Origin: Flavihumibacter fluvii
GTDB lineage: Bacteria; Bacteroidota; Bacteroidia; Chitinophagales; Chitinophagaceae
Length of the DNA stretch: 64,000 nucleotides
Assembly (NCBI RefSeq): GCF_018595675.2
Contig: NZ_CP092333.1
Coordinates: 4,302,001-4,366,000, forward strand
Direction: 5' to 3'
A program made the translations under genes and the position numbers. This document shows positions 45,960 through 57,200 of the stretch, in pieces. Under the pieces are notes generated by a model. The model was given only the letters and a program-made list of their open reading frames with translations, was not told where the DNA came from and did not search any database. The first letter of the stretch is position 1. The number at the start of each line of letters is the position of its first letter.

Positions 45960-46418
45960 TTAGATGCGTCTTTCCACGCATGTCTTATTCATTGGGATGT
46001 CAATAGCAATGGCTTTCAACCGTAGTCCAGGTAAACGAAAAAGTTCTTTTTGTACGGTATAGATAAAATCTTTTTGATTTTTTTGACGACAACAAATTCC
46101 CTTTTCAATAAGACTCCCACCTGAACTATAAATTTCAAATTGGACTTCCTTAACCTTGAAACAATCGGTTGCCCGAATAATAATGGGGTCACCCATTCTG
46201 CCAGAAAAGTAATCCAGAACCACTCCAATGATTCGTGGGGGGTAGTATGCATCGATAAATGCTGCGTTGAATGCGGTTTGTCGTCGCTTTGCTAAGGCTT
46301 TATAGTATTTCCGTGTTACCGGATCCCGGGCAGCAGCACGGGCGTACAGTAAGCATCGTTTCGGTTTTTGGTTGTGTTTAATTTCCTGAAGAAAACCTGC
46401 GTTGGTTAAATGCTTCAT
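45960..46418 (-). CDS. Diverged paralogue of the 191-residue hypothetical protein
   Basis: A 152-residue protein related to the one at 43763-44338. 'RCLLYARAAARDPVTRKYYK' with 'RQTAFNAAFIDAYYPPRI' matches its helical region. 'GDPIIIRATDCFKVKEVQFE', 'IYSSGGSLIEKG' and 'LRLKAIAIDIPMN' match the beta part. The basic N-terminal 40 residues are missing or not recognisable, so it may be truncated, though the remaining frame is open. Function unknown. Confidence 0.6.
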   Translation of the reverse strand: MKHLTNAGFLQEIKHNQKPKRCLLYARAAARDPVTRKYYKALAKRRQTAFNAAFIDAYYPPRIIGVVLDYFSGRMGDPIIIRATDCFKVKEVQFEIYSSGGSLIEKGICCRQKNQKDFIYTVQKELFRLPGLRLKAIAIDIPMNKTCVERRI

Positions 46419-47725
46419 AAAATGGTTTTATTGTCTTGAATTGAATCCTGGCGACTATTTCAGTTCAATATTATAAAACCATAAAATGCGCAATTTGAAA
46501 TTGATGGTTAATGGAAGATTGTGAATTGTGAACTAGCCTTATGTTTCGGTTATTTTGAAAGATGGATTGAAAAACATTCAATTAAATCTTTGAATACAAA
46601 AGAATATTCGCTCAATTTAGGACGAATCTCATTAAAAAATTGTGGTGTAAAGGATCAATAAGTTATCGTTATATAACTCAAATCAGTATCTTCTGCTTAA
46701 CAGCGGCCAAAATATCCTAACTCGCTTTGATGTGTATATACTACTGCACGATGGCTGCAAACGGCGACCATTGAGGACCTTGAAACTAATGCCCGGGATA
46801 CTAGCCCCTCGAAAACCAGATGGTTTTTCAAGAAAAATTGCAAATTTCATTTATTGGCAGGCTTGAAAAGGTGTTTTTCGAAAGGAGCTTTACCCGATTT
46901 CCTTGTAGTGTTTGAGCAGCCTATTGAAAGAATGCTTTAATAGCTGGGTCATTTTTGGCGAGTTGACCACGATCATTTCCCTTTCCTTTTATGAACCTGA
47001 TTGCTTTTTTTTCCGCAGGCTAGTTTGATCAAGTGCTGTTGCTCCGCAGAAATCAGTTCTGAAGGCCGAGCAATCACCAGTGCAGGCGGATAGGATTGTA
47101 CTTATTGGCTATTCATTTGCAATAGCGGACCAACAAAGCGATCATCTATTTCGCAAGGCTTTTTCAAAACGAAATGGTATGCTTAATATAATTATAGCTA
47201 ACCCTGAGACAGAAAGAATAAAAGATCGTGTTATTATTGAATATGGGATTTGCGAAGATCACGAATTCGCTTAGCCTGAATATTTTTCAAACAATTTCGA
47301 TTTTAGTAAGCTATTATTATTTTGAATTTATTTGTTCGGAAGTAGTTAAAAGTTTCTGGGTCGGAAAGGAATACTAGCGGTTTTATATAAACGCTAAATT
47401 ATGAAGCAGTACTTATAGCTTCTATTGATATGTGAATAAATAATATTTGTTAAAGTTGTTCAATTTATTTTCTTTTGAAAAGTGTTACTATTTTAATTTG
47501 GTATTGAGAGAAAGTAGTTTCCTGATTTATAACCTTATCAAATGTTTATGAAAAAATTCTTTTACACCCTTGGAAGATTTGTTCCTATATCGAGAACTCT
47601 CCTTCTTCCTATTTGCTAAAATTTATTGTGATCATATAGTTTCCTCAACTAAGTTCCTCAGGAGTTTTTCTGAAGGAGTCGCTGGTTGTGAGGATTATTG
47701 AATCCCCAAACACCATAAGTAATTT
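46419..47725. other. Long non-coding stretch with gene remnants
   Basis: About 1.3 kb without an intact gene, lying between the decayed zone and the surface/toxin operon. Stops are frequent in all frames. The only recognisable coding trace is the SIR2-like remnant at 47029-47274. The right end (47280-47725) is very AT-rich and should include the promoter of the operon starting at 47726. Confidence 0.6.
47029..47274 (+). pseudogene. Remnant of a SIR2-like domain protein
   Basis: The open frame encodes 'KAEQSPVQADRIVLIGYSFA' and 'IADQQSDHLFRKAFSKRNGM', then 'LNIIIANPETERIKDR'. This is the end of SIR2-like NAD-binding domains ('IGYSF.D.D' and 'I..NP' motifs) that occur in predicted defence and regulatory proteins. 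A TGA at 47026 closes the frame upstream, and about 200 residues of the domain are missing. It is a relic. Confidence 0.55.
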
Positions 47726-49177
47726 ATGATGAAGTTACTCTTGCGTATATGCATAGTGATAATTCTCTGCAATACATTTAATATTAGACTATTTGCCCAG
47801 GAACCTGGGGGGAAGTTGGATTCCGCTTTGGCATTGCCTTTGGAGTCAATTGAAAAAATTGATAAAAATGTGAAGCGCCTATCTGAAAATATTGACAAGG
47901 AAACTTTAAAGTATGTTGAAAGAATTGTGAAACAAGAGGAGAGGCTAATGAGTATCCTTTCCAAGGCAGATTCAAATTTGGCTAAAGATTTGTTCGGAGG
48001 TGCTAACAATCACTACCTGAGTAATCTCACCGGAAATGACCCAGTTATTTCAAAAATGACCAATTATTATGGGCGAATGGATTCCCTTACAAATGCGCTT
48101 TCATTTTTAAGTAGTAAACATATTGGGAAATATGCCAATGCAGAAATTTTGGAGCAATCAATTGGGCAACTGAAAATATTACAAGGGCAATTTGCAAGAC
48201 AGGATGAAATTATTTCTTACCTGAAAACAAGGCAAAAAGTTGTGAATGATCTTTTTCAAAAATATAATTTAGGGAATCATCTTAAAAAGTATAATAAGGA
48301 ACTTCAGAATTATAACGCACAAATTTCAGAGTATAGGAATATTATTAATGAACCAGATAAGGTTCAATCTAAAGTTTTGGAAGTTGCTTATAAAATGCCG
48401 GGATTTCAAAAATTCTTTGCAAAGAACTCACAGCTTTCTGGAATGTTTGTACTGCAGGAAAGTTCTTCTACTGGGCTTGATGGTAAGGAGAATTCAGTTC
48501 AAGGAATACAATCCCGTAGTATGGTTTATGAGGTGATAAATAATAAATCAGGACTGGAGGTAGCAACCCAAAATGCACCCATTGATTCAAAAATTAACGA
48601 CGCAAAAGATCAAATTCAGGCAGTTCAAAATAAATTCACTTCTCTATTGGCTGGCTCAGTCGGAAATGGAGAGATTAATGGTGTCGATAAAAATTCGAAT
48701 CCAAAGGTTAAATCATTTGGTAAGAGGATAGAGTGGGGGTTTAACCTCCAATCACAAAGGGCAACATATTTATTTCCTGCCAGATCTGACCTTGGTTTAT
48801 TTATCGGATACAAATTTTCTGACAAGTTTACGACAGGTGTTGGAGCAAGTTATGCTATTGGGTGGGGCAGAGATATCAGACATATTAACATTTCCCACCA
48901 AGGGGTAGGCACACGTTCATATGCGGATTATAAAGTGAAGGGGTCATTTAGTATCACCGGCGGGTTTGAAATGAATTATAGGGCACAATTTGAAAAAATT
49001 GAAGTGCTAAAGCAAATTTCAAGTTGGCAGTCGAGTGGTTTGATTGGAATTGCAAAAAAATACAAAGTGGGAAAATCACTCAAAGGTAATGTGCAGCTAT
49101 TATGGGATTTCCTTTGTTACAATAAAGTTCCGAAAACACAACCTATTTTATTTAGGGTTGGGTATAACATTAAGTAA
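47726..49177 (+). CDS. Coiled-coil plus outer-membrane-barrel protein of the RHS operon
   Basis: A 483-residue protein with signal peptide (MMKLLLRICIVIILCNTFNI, cleavage after RLFAQ). Residues about 30-225 are strongly helical with heptad-like patterns (IEKIDKNVKRLSENIDKETL; LKKYNKELQNYNAQISEYRN). From about 330 strands typical of a barrel follow (IEWGFNLQSQRATYLFPARS, LGLFIGYKFSDKFTTGVGAS, FSITGGFEMNYRAQF). It may anchor or export the large YD/RHS proteins encoded just downstream (inference from position, 28 nt gap). Specific family not recognised. Confidence 0.65.
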   Translation: MMKLLLRICIVIILCNTFNIRLFAQEPGGKLDSALALPLESIEKIDKNVKRLSENIDKETLKYVERIVKQEERLMSILSKADSNLAKDLFGGANNHYLSNLTGNDPVISKMTNYYGRMDSLTNALSFLSSKHIGKYANAEILEQSIGQLKILQGQFARQDEIISYLKTRQKVVNDLFQKYNLGNHLKKYNKELQNYNAQISEYRNIINEPDKVQSKVLEVAYKMPGFQKFFAKNSQLSGMFVLQESSSTGLDGKENSVQGIQSRSMVYEVINNKSGLEVATQNAPIDSKINDAKDQIQAVQNKFTSLLAGSVGNGEINGVDKNSNPKVKSFGKRIEWGFNLQSQRATYLFPARSDLGLFIGYKFSDKFTTGVGASYAIGWGRDIRHINISHQGVGTRSYADYKVKGSFSITGGFEMNYRAQFEKIEVLKQISSWQSSGLIGIAKKYKVGKSLKGNVQLLWDFLCYNKVPKTQPILFRVGYNIK

Positions 49178-49205
49178 TCAAATTTCAATAGTCAATTTCA
49201 GTTTC

Positions 49206-52200
49206 ATGCAAGTTTTATTATTAAGAAAAAGAGTCGTTTGTGCGGTAAGTGTTTGTCTTTTGGTTGGTTACTTTCTGTTGCCAAATGTATTGTTTGCTCA
49301 AGTAAATCTTCAAACGGGCGCTGCGTTTTATACTTTACCTGTATTTGATTGGACAGATACTAAAACAAATTTAAGTTCTGGAATTTCATTGCAATATAAT
49401 TCTGGAAATGGCCTTAATGTAAATGAAGTTGCTTCTAATATTGGGCAGGGCTGGCATTTACAAGCCGGTGGTTTTATAACGAGGATTCAAGCAGGCGAAC
49501 CGGATGATCAATTGGCATTTAGCGGCACAGTTGGTAAAGAGCATCTCAGTAAATATCCAGCCGGGTATTTGAAAGCTAATACAAATCCTGCATTGGGTTG
49601 CCCCACTGGGTTGACAAAATACCCGCTCTACAAAAAGAGGAACCAACTGTATTCCCAACATAATGAATTAACTGAAGACAAGCAGCCTGACAAGTTTGCT
49701 TTTCAATTTAATGGGAAAGCCGGAATATTTATTGTCGATGATGTTACTGGAAATGTGGGCATAACCATCGGTAATACAAATTTAAAGATTTCGTATACAG
49801 AAAGCGACTTGACAAGCCAGGGGATCAGGACACGAATTAGTTCCTTTACCATACAGGATGTAGACGGTTTGATCTACAGGTTTGCCAAGCTTGGTGTTGC
49901 TAAAATTTTAAGGAGTGAATTTACGGATTATAGTAAAACAGCAAGAGCAAGGCAGCCTGACCTGGGTTACGGCAAAGTCTTTTACCAGGCGTCTTTTGAA
50001 GATACCGATATAGTGAACCCATTTATTGTGAATGCCTGGTTTCTAACTGAGATCGAAGAACCTTTTAGCGTCAGAAAAGTGTTATTCAATTATACGGACA
50101 GAACACTGGATAATTTTGCGGGTTATGATATTTCGTATAATGCCAATAAGGATTTTGGTGTCATTTCCTACAAGCGATCCTACACTAAAACCCCCTTTTT
50201 AACTTCAATTGTTTATCCTGATGGATATACTGCTCAATTCAATTATGGTGCCAATCGAATTGACTTAGTTGGCGACAAGGTAATGAGTTCAATTGACATT
50301 AATTATGGCGCCCGAGCCGTTTCTAAATATTTAATTGGGACAACTTATTTTATTGGAAATAGGTATGGAACGCCTGTAAATCCGGAGCAGAAAAGCATGG
50401 CAAGGCTTTGTTTGAAATCAGTCAAAAAAGTTGGAACTGATTTAAAAGATGAGGCCAAGCCTTATATATTTGACTATTATATGGGTTCCAATGCCCCTGA
50501 TGATAAAGTGCCAGCACCATTTTGTTACACAAAGGATATCTGGGGTTATTATAATGGAAATGCGAGTATCGGGTTTAATAATGATATAATCAGTATCAAT
50601 CCTAAAATTCCTGATTTTGGCCTTAACATAATAAAAGGGTTATGTTTTAGGAATGCCTCAAGTTCTAATGTAATTCTCAATCCCAAAACAGGGTATGCGA
50701 AGAATGGTTTGTTGAGACAGATTGTATTCCCTACAGGGGGTACACTAAGCTATGAGTATGCGCAGAATATTGCTATAATTAATGGAGTAAACCAAAATGT
50801 TGGTGGCGTTCACGCGATTAATACGAAAACTACGGATGGGACAATAAATAATTGTAGTAACCCATTAACTACTAATTACAATTTTGAATTGGAGGGGCCT
50901 GGCAATGTGTCTTCTTTATGGGGAGTGGAAATGCCAAATAATGCAATTATCAGTAAAACCAAATATACTCCCGAGGATAGAAATTATAAATATAGTTTTC
51001 CTTTCGGCGAGTGTTATTATGAGTATTTCTATCCTGGGATACTTTCTGCGAGCCAGACAGTAGATTTATCTGATTGGCAAAGAATTTCCCAATCGGCTGG
51101 GCCAGCACTTAATGTATTAAGCGCTGTTTCGACTGTTTGTGATATAATTACAATTGCTTCTGGTTCTAGTGTGGTGATGTCATGGGTCGGAGTAATTTGT
51201 ACTGTAGTATCTGGAATTGTTACGCTTTCTTATACTTGCTTAAAGGATTTTTCAGATAACAATCAATGCACGATGTATTACAATTTTGATTTGAATTCTA
51301 TTTCTGGGCTACCTGCACAGTTTAAGCGTGTTTCGGTGCAGGATGGTGTTGGGGGAATTGGAAAAACAGTTCAGGAATTTACCAGTGATCAAGATTATGC
51401 TATTTGGGAACCTGTGAATAATTTCAAAAGTGTCAAACAACGGTTTGCACCCTGGGCCTATGGCCTTCCTAAAAGAATAATCAATTATGATGCTTTGGGT
51501 AATAAAGTGAGGGAAATAGTCAATACTTACAATTTTGACAGTTCAAGAATTTCTATAGGTACAATAGGTTGTAAATGTGATATTCAGGAAATGTCTTCAC
51601 AACGTGGTGATAATTGGGCAAATCCAGCACTTTACAATAGCCCGACCTCTTATACTATCAATGAAATTCCTAATATTTTGGGAGTAGAAACTTACAGCCA
51701 TTATACTGGGAGGACCTTATTAAGTTCATCCCGAGATATTACCTATAAAGTAGGTGATGAAACAAAATTTGTTGAAAAAGTTACAAATTATTCATACAAT
51801 AACGGGGCACCAAATTATTTAGTTAATACTGTAACTACAATTAATAGTAGTGGTGAATATGAGGTTAGAGATATTAAATACCCAGGTAATTTTTCAGGGG
51901 GTTTCATTAATGATATGCTTGCCAAAAACATTGTAGCTACTCCTATAGCTATCAAGTTTTATAAAATCAATGGGCACATATTTTCATACTTGCATGAAAC
52001 TGTAACTGAGTATGGACTCCAGTCTGGTGGATTTTTTAAGCCTGTGAAAGTGCTGCAACAGAGATTTTCTCAACCTTCAACAAGTATCAATGCTTATTCT
52101 GGTCCGTTAACGACTACATATTCTAATTATGCAACAACCCGGCAATTTTTTTATTCCCCTACTGGTGATATGATTGGGATGAAAGATGAGGGTGGTCGAG

Positions 52201-53861
52201 TCATTACTAATATTTATGATTATGCGCCTTTGAAATTAGTTGCCACGGTGCTTAATGCTGATCCTGTTAATGATAAAGTAAATTATACAAGCTTCGAAAC
52301 TACTGGCTTAGGAGGTTGGACCTTAACAGGTGGGGCAGCAACATATGGTGTTGATGCAATAAATGGAACCCGTTCCCTTACCTTAAATGCAAGAACACTT
52401 TCGGGTAATTTAACGACAAGTAAACCTTATATTTTATCATATTGGGGTACAGGAGCTGCCACTGTTTCTACTGGTGCCACTATGACAAAATCTTCTCCCA
52501 GTATCAATGGATTTACTTACTACGAATATTCAGTTGCACAAGGGACATCATCTATTTCAATAACAGGTAATATTTTTATTGATGAGCTTAGGTTATATCC
52601 TGCCAATGCACGGATGCAGACTGTAACTTTTGATCCATTAGTTGGGAAGACATCAGAATGTGATGAGAATAATAGGATAGTTTATTACGAGTATGATTTA
52701 TTGGGTCGTTTGAGTTTTGTGCGTGATGAAAAATCAAATATCCTTAAAGCATATGAATACAATGCTGTTTCCACCCAAAGTGGCTGTCCGTTAATTTATT
52801 ATAACAAATTAATTTCAGAAGCTTTCTATCGTAATAATTGTGCAGCCGGTTATCAAGGGGGAAGTGCATTGTATTCAATTCCAGCTGATAAGTATTCTTC
52901 CACAATTAGCCAGGAAGATGCTGATTCCAAAGCAGAGCTTGAATTGCTACGGCAGGGGCAGGCATTTGCAAACAGTTCGGGTTCCTGTTCTTTAATATAT
53001 TATAATGATATTCAAACTAAGTCTGAAATCACACAAGGATGTAGTGTTGGATTTAAAGGATCATCTAAGACCTATACAGTGGCTGCGAACAAATATTCAT
53101 CAATAATTAGCAAGGCGGATGCAAACGCTAAAGCAATTTTTGAAATGAATGCCAATGCTGCTGCATATGCGGATACTGCTTCATGTGTTATAGATAGTAA
53201 TCCTCAATGGGACTGGTTGGATTCAACATATTGTCTGACTGTAAATGGCCAATTGCCAGCACACGAATTCGCAAAAGTTAAGGACATTAATCCAAACAGT
53301 TCAACTTACAACCAGATTTCATGGAAGGATATGGGAACTGGCCCCTGCCCTTCAGGCACATATTTTAATGCTGTGAAATCGCAGACATTTTATAAGGCAT
53401 GTACTGGTGGTGCCGCTGGAAGTGCAGTTGTGTATACTGTTCCTCCAGGAAAGTATAGTTCAGTTACAAGCCAGGCAGCGGCAGACCAATTGGCGCAGAA
53501 TGAAATTAATGCGAATGGCCAGGCATATGCGAATGCAAATGGCACATGCACAACAGTTATTTATGCAAATCTATTTTCAAATAATGTATTTAATAATGGT
53601 GTAAGTGGAACCGCCGACTTCTATATTAAGTTTACTAACGACCTGGGCAATCCAATATCTGTCACAGGGGTAACTGTTAATTATAAGAGCGTAAGGAAAA
53701 ATTGCAATGGTACAAGCCCTATAACTACAAATTTCTCGGCAACTGGTAGTGGAACTCAAATTTATCTTGGCAATTTAGTTACATACCAAAACGATGGCGT
53801 ACACTGTTGGAATTGGACTTTTACTATCCTATCGGGAACAGGATACCAAATTGGAAACTAA
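49206..53861 (+). CDS. Giant YD-repeat protein with three C-terminal DUF5977 repeats
   Basis: The ATG at 49206 gives 1551 residues with a signal peptide (MQVLLLRKRVVCAVSVCLLV, cleavage near LFAQ); the frame is open to 49044 but that would overlap the previous gene. The N-terminal part 'FDWTDTKTNLSSGISLQYNS' with 'ASNIGQGWHLQAGGFITR' is typical of Bacteroidota RHS/YD shell proteins. Clear YD signatures occur near 1160-1185 (YYEYDLLGRLSFVRDEKSNI). Three DUF5977 repeats follow, starting near residues 1195, 1262 and 1385 (e.g. 'YSIPADKYSSTISQEDADSK'). There is no RHS core or toxin domain. It ends in a beta domain. Probably a surface scaffold acting with the RHS toxin protein. Confidence 0.75.
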   Translation: MQVLLLRKRVVCAVSVCLLVGYFLLPNVLFAQVNLQTGAAFYTLPVFDWTDTKTNLSSGISLQYNSGNGLNVNEVASNIGQGWHLQAGGFITRIQAGEPDDQLAFSGTVGKEHLSKYPAGYLKANTNPALGCPTGLTKYPLYKKRNQLYSQHNELTEDKQPDKFAFQFNGKAGIFIVDDVTGNVGITIGNTNLKISYTESDLTSQGIRTRISSFTIQDVDGLIYRFAKLGVAKILRSEFTDYSKTARARQPDLGYGKVFYQASFEDTDIVNPFIVNAWFLTEIEEPFSVRKVLFNYTDRTLDNFAGYDISYNANKDFGVISYKRSYTKTPFLTSIVYPDGYTAQFNYGANRIDLVGDKVMSSIDINYGARAVSKYLIGTTYFIGNRYGTPVNPEQKSMARLCLKSVKKVGTDLKDEAKPYIFDYYMGSNAPDDKVPAPFCYTKDIWGYYNGNASIGFNNDIISINPKIPDFGLNIIKGLCFRNASSSNVILNPKTGYAKNGLLRQIVFPTGGTLSYEYAQNIAIINGVNQNVGGVHAINTKTTDGTINNCSNPLTTNYNFELEGPGNVSSLWGVEMPNNAIISKTKYTPEDRNYKYSFPFGECYYEYFYPGILSASQTVDLSDWQRISQSAGPALNVLSAVSTVCDIITIASGSSVVMSWVGVICTVVSGIVTLSYTCLKDFSDNNQCTMYYNFDLNSISGLPAQFKRVSVQDGVGGIGKTVQEFTSDQDYAIWEPVNNFKSVKQRFAPWAYGLPKRIINYDALGNKVREIVNTYNFDSSRISIGTIGCKCDIQEMSSQRGDNWANPALYNSPTSYTINEIPNILGVETYSHYTGRTLLSSSRDITYKVGDETKFVEKVTNYSYNNGAPNYLVNTVTTINSSGEYEVRDIKYPGNFSGGFINDMLAKNIVATPIAIKFYKINGHIFSYLHETVTEYGLQSGGFFKPVKVLQQRFSQPSTSINAYSGPLTTTYSNYATTRQFFYSPTGDMIGMKDEGGRVITNIYDYAPLKLVATVLNADPVNDKVNYTSFETTGLGGWTLTGGAATYGVDAINGTRSLTLNARTLSGNLTTSKPYILSYWGTGAATVSTGATMTKSSPSINGFTYYEYSVAQGTSSISITGNIFIDELRLYPANARMQTVTFDPLVGKTSECDENNRIVYYEYDLLGRLSFVRDEKSNILKAYEYNAVSTQSGCPLIYYNKLISEAFYRNNCAAGYQGGSALYSIPADKYSSTISQEDADSKAELELLRQGQAFANSSGSCSLIYYNDIQTKSEITQGCSVGFKGSSKTYTVAANKYSSIISKADANAKAIFEMNANAAAYADTASCVIDSNPQWDWLDSTYCLTVNGQLPAHEFAKVKDINPNSSTYNQISWKDMGTGPCPSGTYFNAVKSQTFYKACTGGAAGSAVVYTVPPGKYSSVTSQAAADQLAQNEINANGQAYANANGTCTTVIYANLFSNNVFNNGVSGTADFYIKFTNDLGNPISVTGVTVNYKSVRKNCNGTSPITTNFSATGSGTQIYLGNLVTYQNDGVHCWNWTFTILSGTGYQIGN

Positions 53862-53873
53862 AATAAAAATTAT

Positions 53874-54251
53874 ATGAAATATTTTTCATTATGTATAGTA
53901 TTCATTCTTTTTACTTTCAGTTTAGTTGCACAGGGTAGGAAAGAATCACTTAATTCGATTGATTCTTCGTTTATACACATTTTAAGCAAAGAATTAGCAT
54001 TTCCAGATTCAATCAGCTTGAAATTAATTGAGGCCAGTTATGAATTTCATTCGAGATGTCAGCTTGTGATAATGGATCCATTAAGGAGTACTGATAATGT
54101 TTCTGAAACTATTTTGTTGCTTAGGGATATACACATGAAGAACATTAAAACAATTCTTGGTGATGAAAAATTTGAAATGTATTTAGCCTTTGTTAGGCGA
54201 CGAATGAAGGCAGATGGAATTAATGACAAGCCTTTGTCACAAAACAATTAA
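53874..54251 (+). CDS. Small exported helical protein
   Basis: A 125-residue protein with signal peptide (MKYFSLCIVFILFTFSLVAQ). The mature part is helical: 'FPDSISLKLIEASYEFHSRC' and 'LRDIHMKNIKTILGDEKFEM' with 'YLAFVRRRM', the latter resembling the end of Spy/CpxP-like periplasmic proteins. Such proteins can act as chaperones, which would suit an operon exporting very large proteins (inference). Located 12 nt after the giant YD protein and 19 nt before the RHS gene. Confidence 0.6.
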   Translation: MKYFSLCIVFILFTFSLVAQGRKESLNSIDSSFIHILSKELAFPDSISLKLIEASYEFHSRCQLVIMDPLRSTDNVSETILLLRDIHMKNIKTILGDEKFEMYLAFVRRRMKADGINDKPLSQNN

Positions 54252-54270
54252 TTACTAATTAATTAATACA

Positions 54271-57200
54271 ATGGCAATTAGAAAGATTATTATAGTGTTG
54301 TTGGTAATTGCATGTACTTTTTCGGCAAAATCGCAAAGCTGGTATGCATCACATTCTATTGGAACATTATCAGGAAAGTATCAATTTACCAATTTGCAGA
54401 TTCCGGATCAGATTGTTGAAGTCAATCCACCTTCTTTAGATGCCACTGGGTTCACGTATATATGGGAGTCGAGTTCGAGTCCATTGACCGGGTTTAGTGT
54501 AATCGCAGGCTCGGCATCAAGCTATACCTTTAGTTCAGCACTTTCTGCTACTAAATATTTTCGTAGAATAACCAGGCATGCTGTTTTAGGTGATTTATAT
54601 TCGAATACAATAAAAATTGCTGTTGTTTCTCTCAATTGGGAAGACAAGAATTATGTTAGAGAGAATACCATTTTAATATCGGGTGTTTATAATTTTAATA
54701 GTGTAGATGTGCTTCCTATTGGTGATAGGATCCAGACCACCAGGTATATGGATGGTATGGGACGAGTTGTTCAGCAAATTGGCCGTGAAATGGCTTCTCC
54801 GGCGGTAGATGGTGGCACCTGGGGTGATATAGTTAGTTTCAATGTTTATGATAATTACGGGCGAGAAATGACCCAATATTTGCCGTATACATCTACAACC
54901 ACAATTGGAAAAATTAAAAATAACCCAGCAACGGATCAACAGCAATATTATTCTACAAATTTTAGCGAAACGAATGCTTTTAATACAGTCACCGATGATA
55001 ATAGTCCATTAAAAAGAGTTTTAAATGTAAAGGAATCTGGGACTGTATGGTCAGCAGGTACTGGTGTAACCAATCAGTATTTGGTAAATTCTACTACTAC
55101 TGACGATGTTAAAATGTTTAAAGCTACTTATGTTGCTGGTGCGGCACCTAATTATCTGGGTTCCTATCCGGATGGGGCATTGTTTAAAACCATTCAGATA
55201 GATCAGCAAGGGAAAAGTACAATTGAATTTACTGATAAGAATGGACTTGTTGTTTTAAAAAAAGTTCAAATTGATAATGTGCCAGCAAATGCATATTCAG
55301 GTTGGGCATGCACCTATTATGTATATGATGATTTCGATTTACTTAGATTTGTTCTTCAGCCTGAAGCAACTAATTACCTGTATAATAACTCATGGTCTTT
55401 CACAGGTACAAATGGAGCCACAATTTTAGATGGTTATTGTCATCAATATATTTATGATGCAAAGGGCAGGATTATTTGGAAGAAAGCTGCAAGTACTTCT
55501 CCAATTCAAATGATTTATGATAGTCGGGACCGGCTGGTATTTAGTCAGGATGGCAATCAGTTGTTAAAGTCGCCGGCAGAATGGACTTCCTATTTGTATG
55601 ACGTACTCGATAGGGTTACAACTGAAGTGATATATAAAACCACCAAAACTTTGGCTCAGTTACAAGCAGATGCTATCACTGCCACACCCATTAGTTCCAC
55701 TGATCTAAGTAATGCATCGATCTGTACTATTTTGAAGTATAATTATTATGATAATTATTCCTTTACGAATGTAAAGGCGTTCGATAATGTTTATGATAAT
55801 GGTACCGCATATCCATTAGTGGACCCCAACATAATGACTATTGGAAATGATAACAGGACCTTAAGCAGATTGACTGGTACCAGTGTTCGTGTATTGGGTA
55901 GCAGCACATTTTTGAATACAACCAATTATTATAATTATAAGGGATTACCTACCCAAAAGCTATCAGATAATATTAAAACAGGAACTGATATACTGACCTA
56001 TCAGTATGGGTTTGATGGGCGATTACTTAGTGCGCATTCTAAGCACACTACAACAGGTACCGGTTATACTAACTTTGGTATACTAACTAAGCAGGTCTAT
56101 GATAAAATAGGTCGGTTAAAATCAATTGATAAGAAATTTGGTACAAATGCATTTGAAACGATTGCGGAGTATTCCTATGACGATTTGGGAAGGCTAAAGA
56201 AGAAGCGATTGGATCCGGGCTATACCGGGTCGGGAAAGCAGGAATTGGAATCATTAGATTACAGCTATAATCTACATGGATCATTGACGGGTATAAATGC
56301 CGACTATGCGTTGAAGAAAGCTGGAACTTATGATAAATGGGGGAAGTTTTTCGGGGTTTATTTTGGATATGATAATCGGGATGCCATGTTTGGAGCATCC
56401 AGGTTAAATGGTCAGATTGGAGGTGTATTATGGAACAGCCAGGGTGATGATGTACAACGGAGATTTGATATGAGCTATGATAATGCAAGTCGGCTATCGC
56501 TTGCAAATTTTAATGAGCGGGCGACTACAGGGGCAGCATGGTCCAAAGCATCAATGGATTTTACAGTGTCTGGCTCAACGGGAAATATTCTTTACGACCT
56601 GAATGGTAACCTTGTGAATTTAAAACATATGGGGGTTGTACCCGGAACGGCAACGCCTGTTATTGTTGATCAACTTAGTTACACATATGCCTTGAGTAAT
56701 AAATTAGTAAAGGTTACTGATGGAAGTCCTTTAGGTACAAAGAATGGAAAATTTGGAGATTTTGTTGATGGGTCAAGCGGTTCAGGCGATGACTATATCT
56801 ATGACGCCAATGGCAATCTTGTTAAGGATTTGAATAAGGAAATCCGGGATTTACCAGGTTTGGCAAATGGTACTGGTGCAAGGTATAATTACCTCGACAA
56901 GCCTGAAGAAATCAATATTGCAGGAAAGGGTAAGGTCACATTTGTGTATTCAGCAGATGGACAAAGACTACAAAAAGTATTTACTCCTACTATTGGTACG
57001 GTAGTTACAACCAGCTATATAAATGGGTATGTATATAAGGATAATGAATTGCAGTATATCAATTTTGAAGAAGGCAGGATTCGGGTTATCCAGGAAGTAA
57101 ACACCAATAATGGTTATGACCAACTCCAAATAACCGGTAATCTGACATTACCCAATAGCAAAAAGGGTGTGTTTGATTATTACCTGCGCGATAACCAGGA

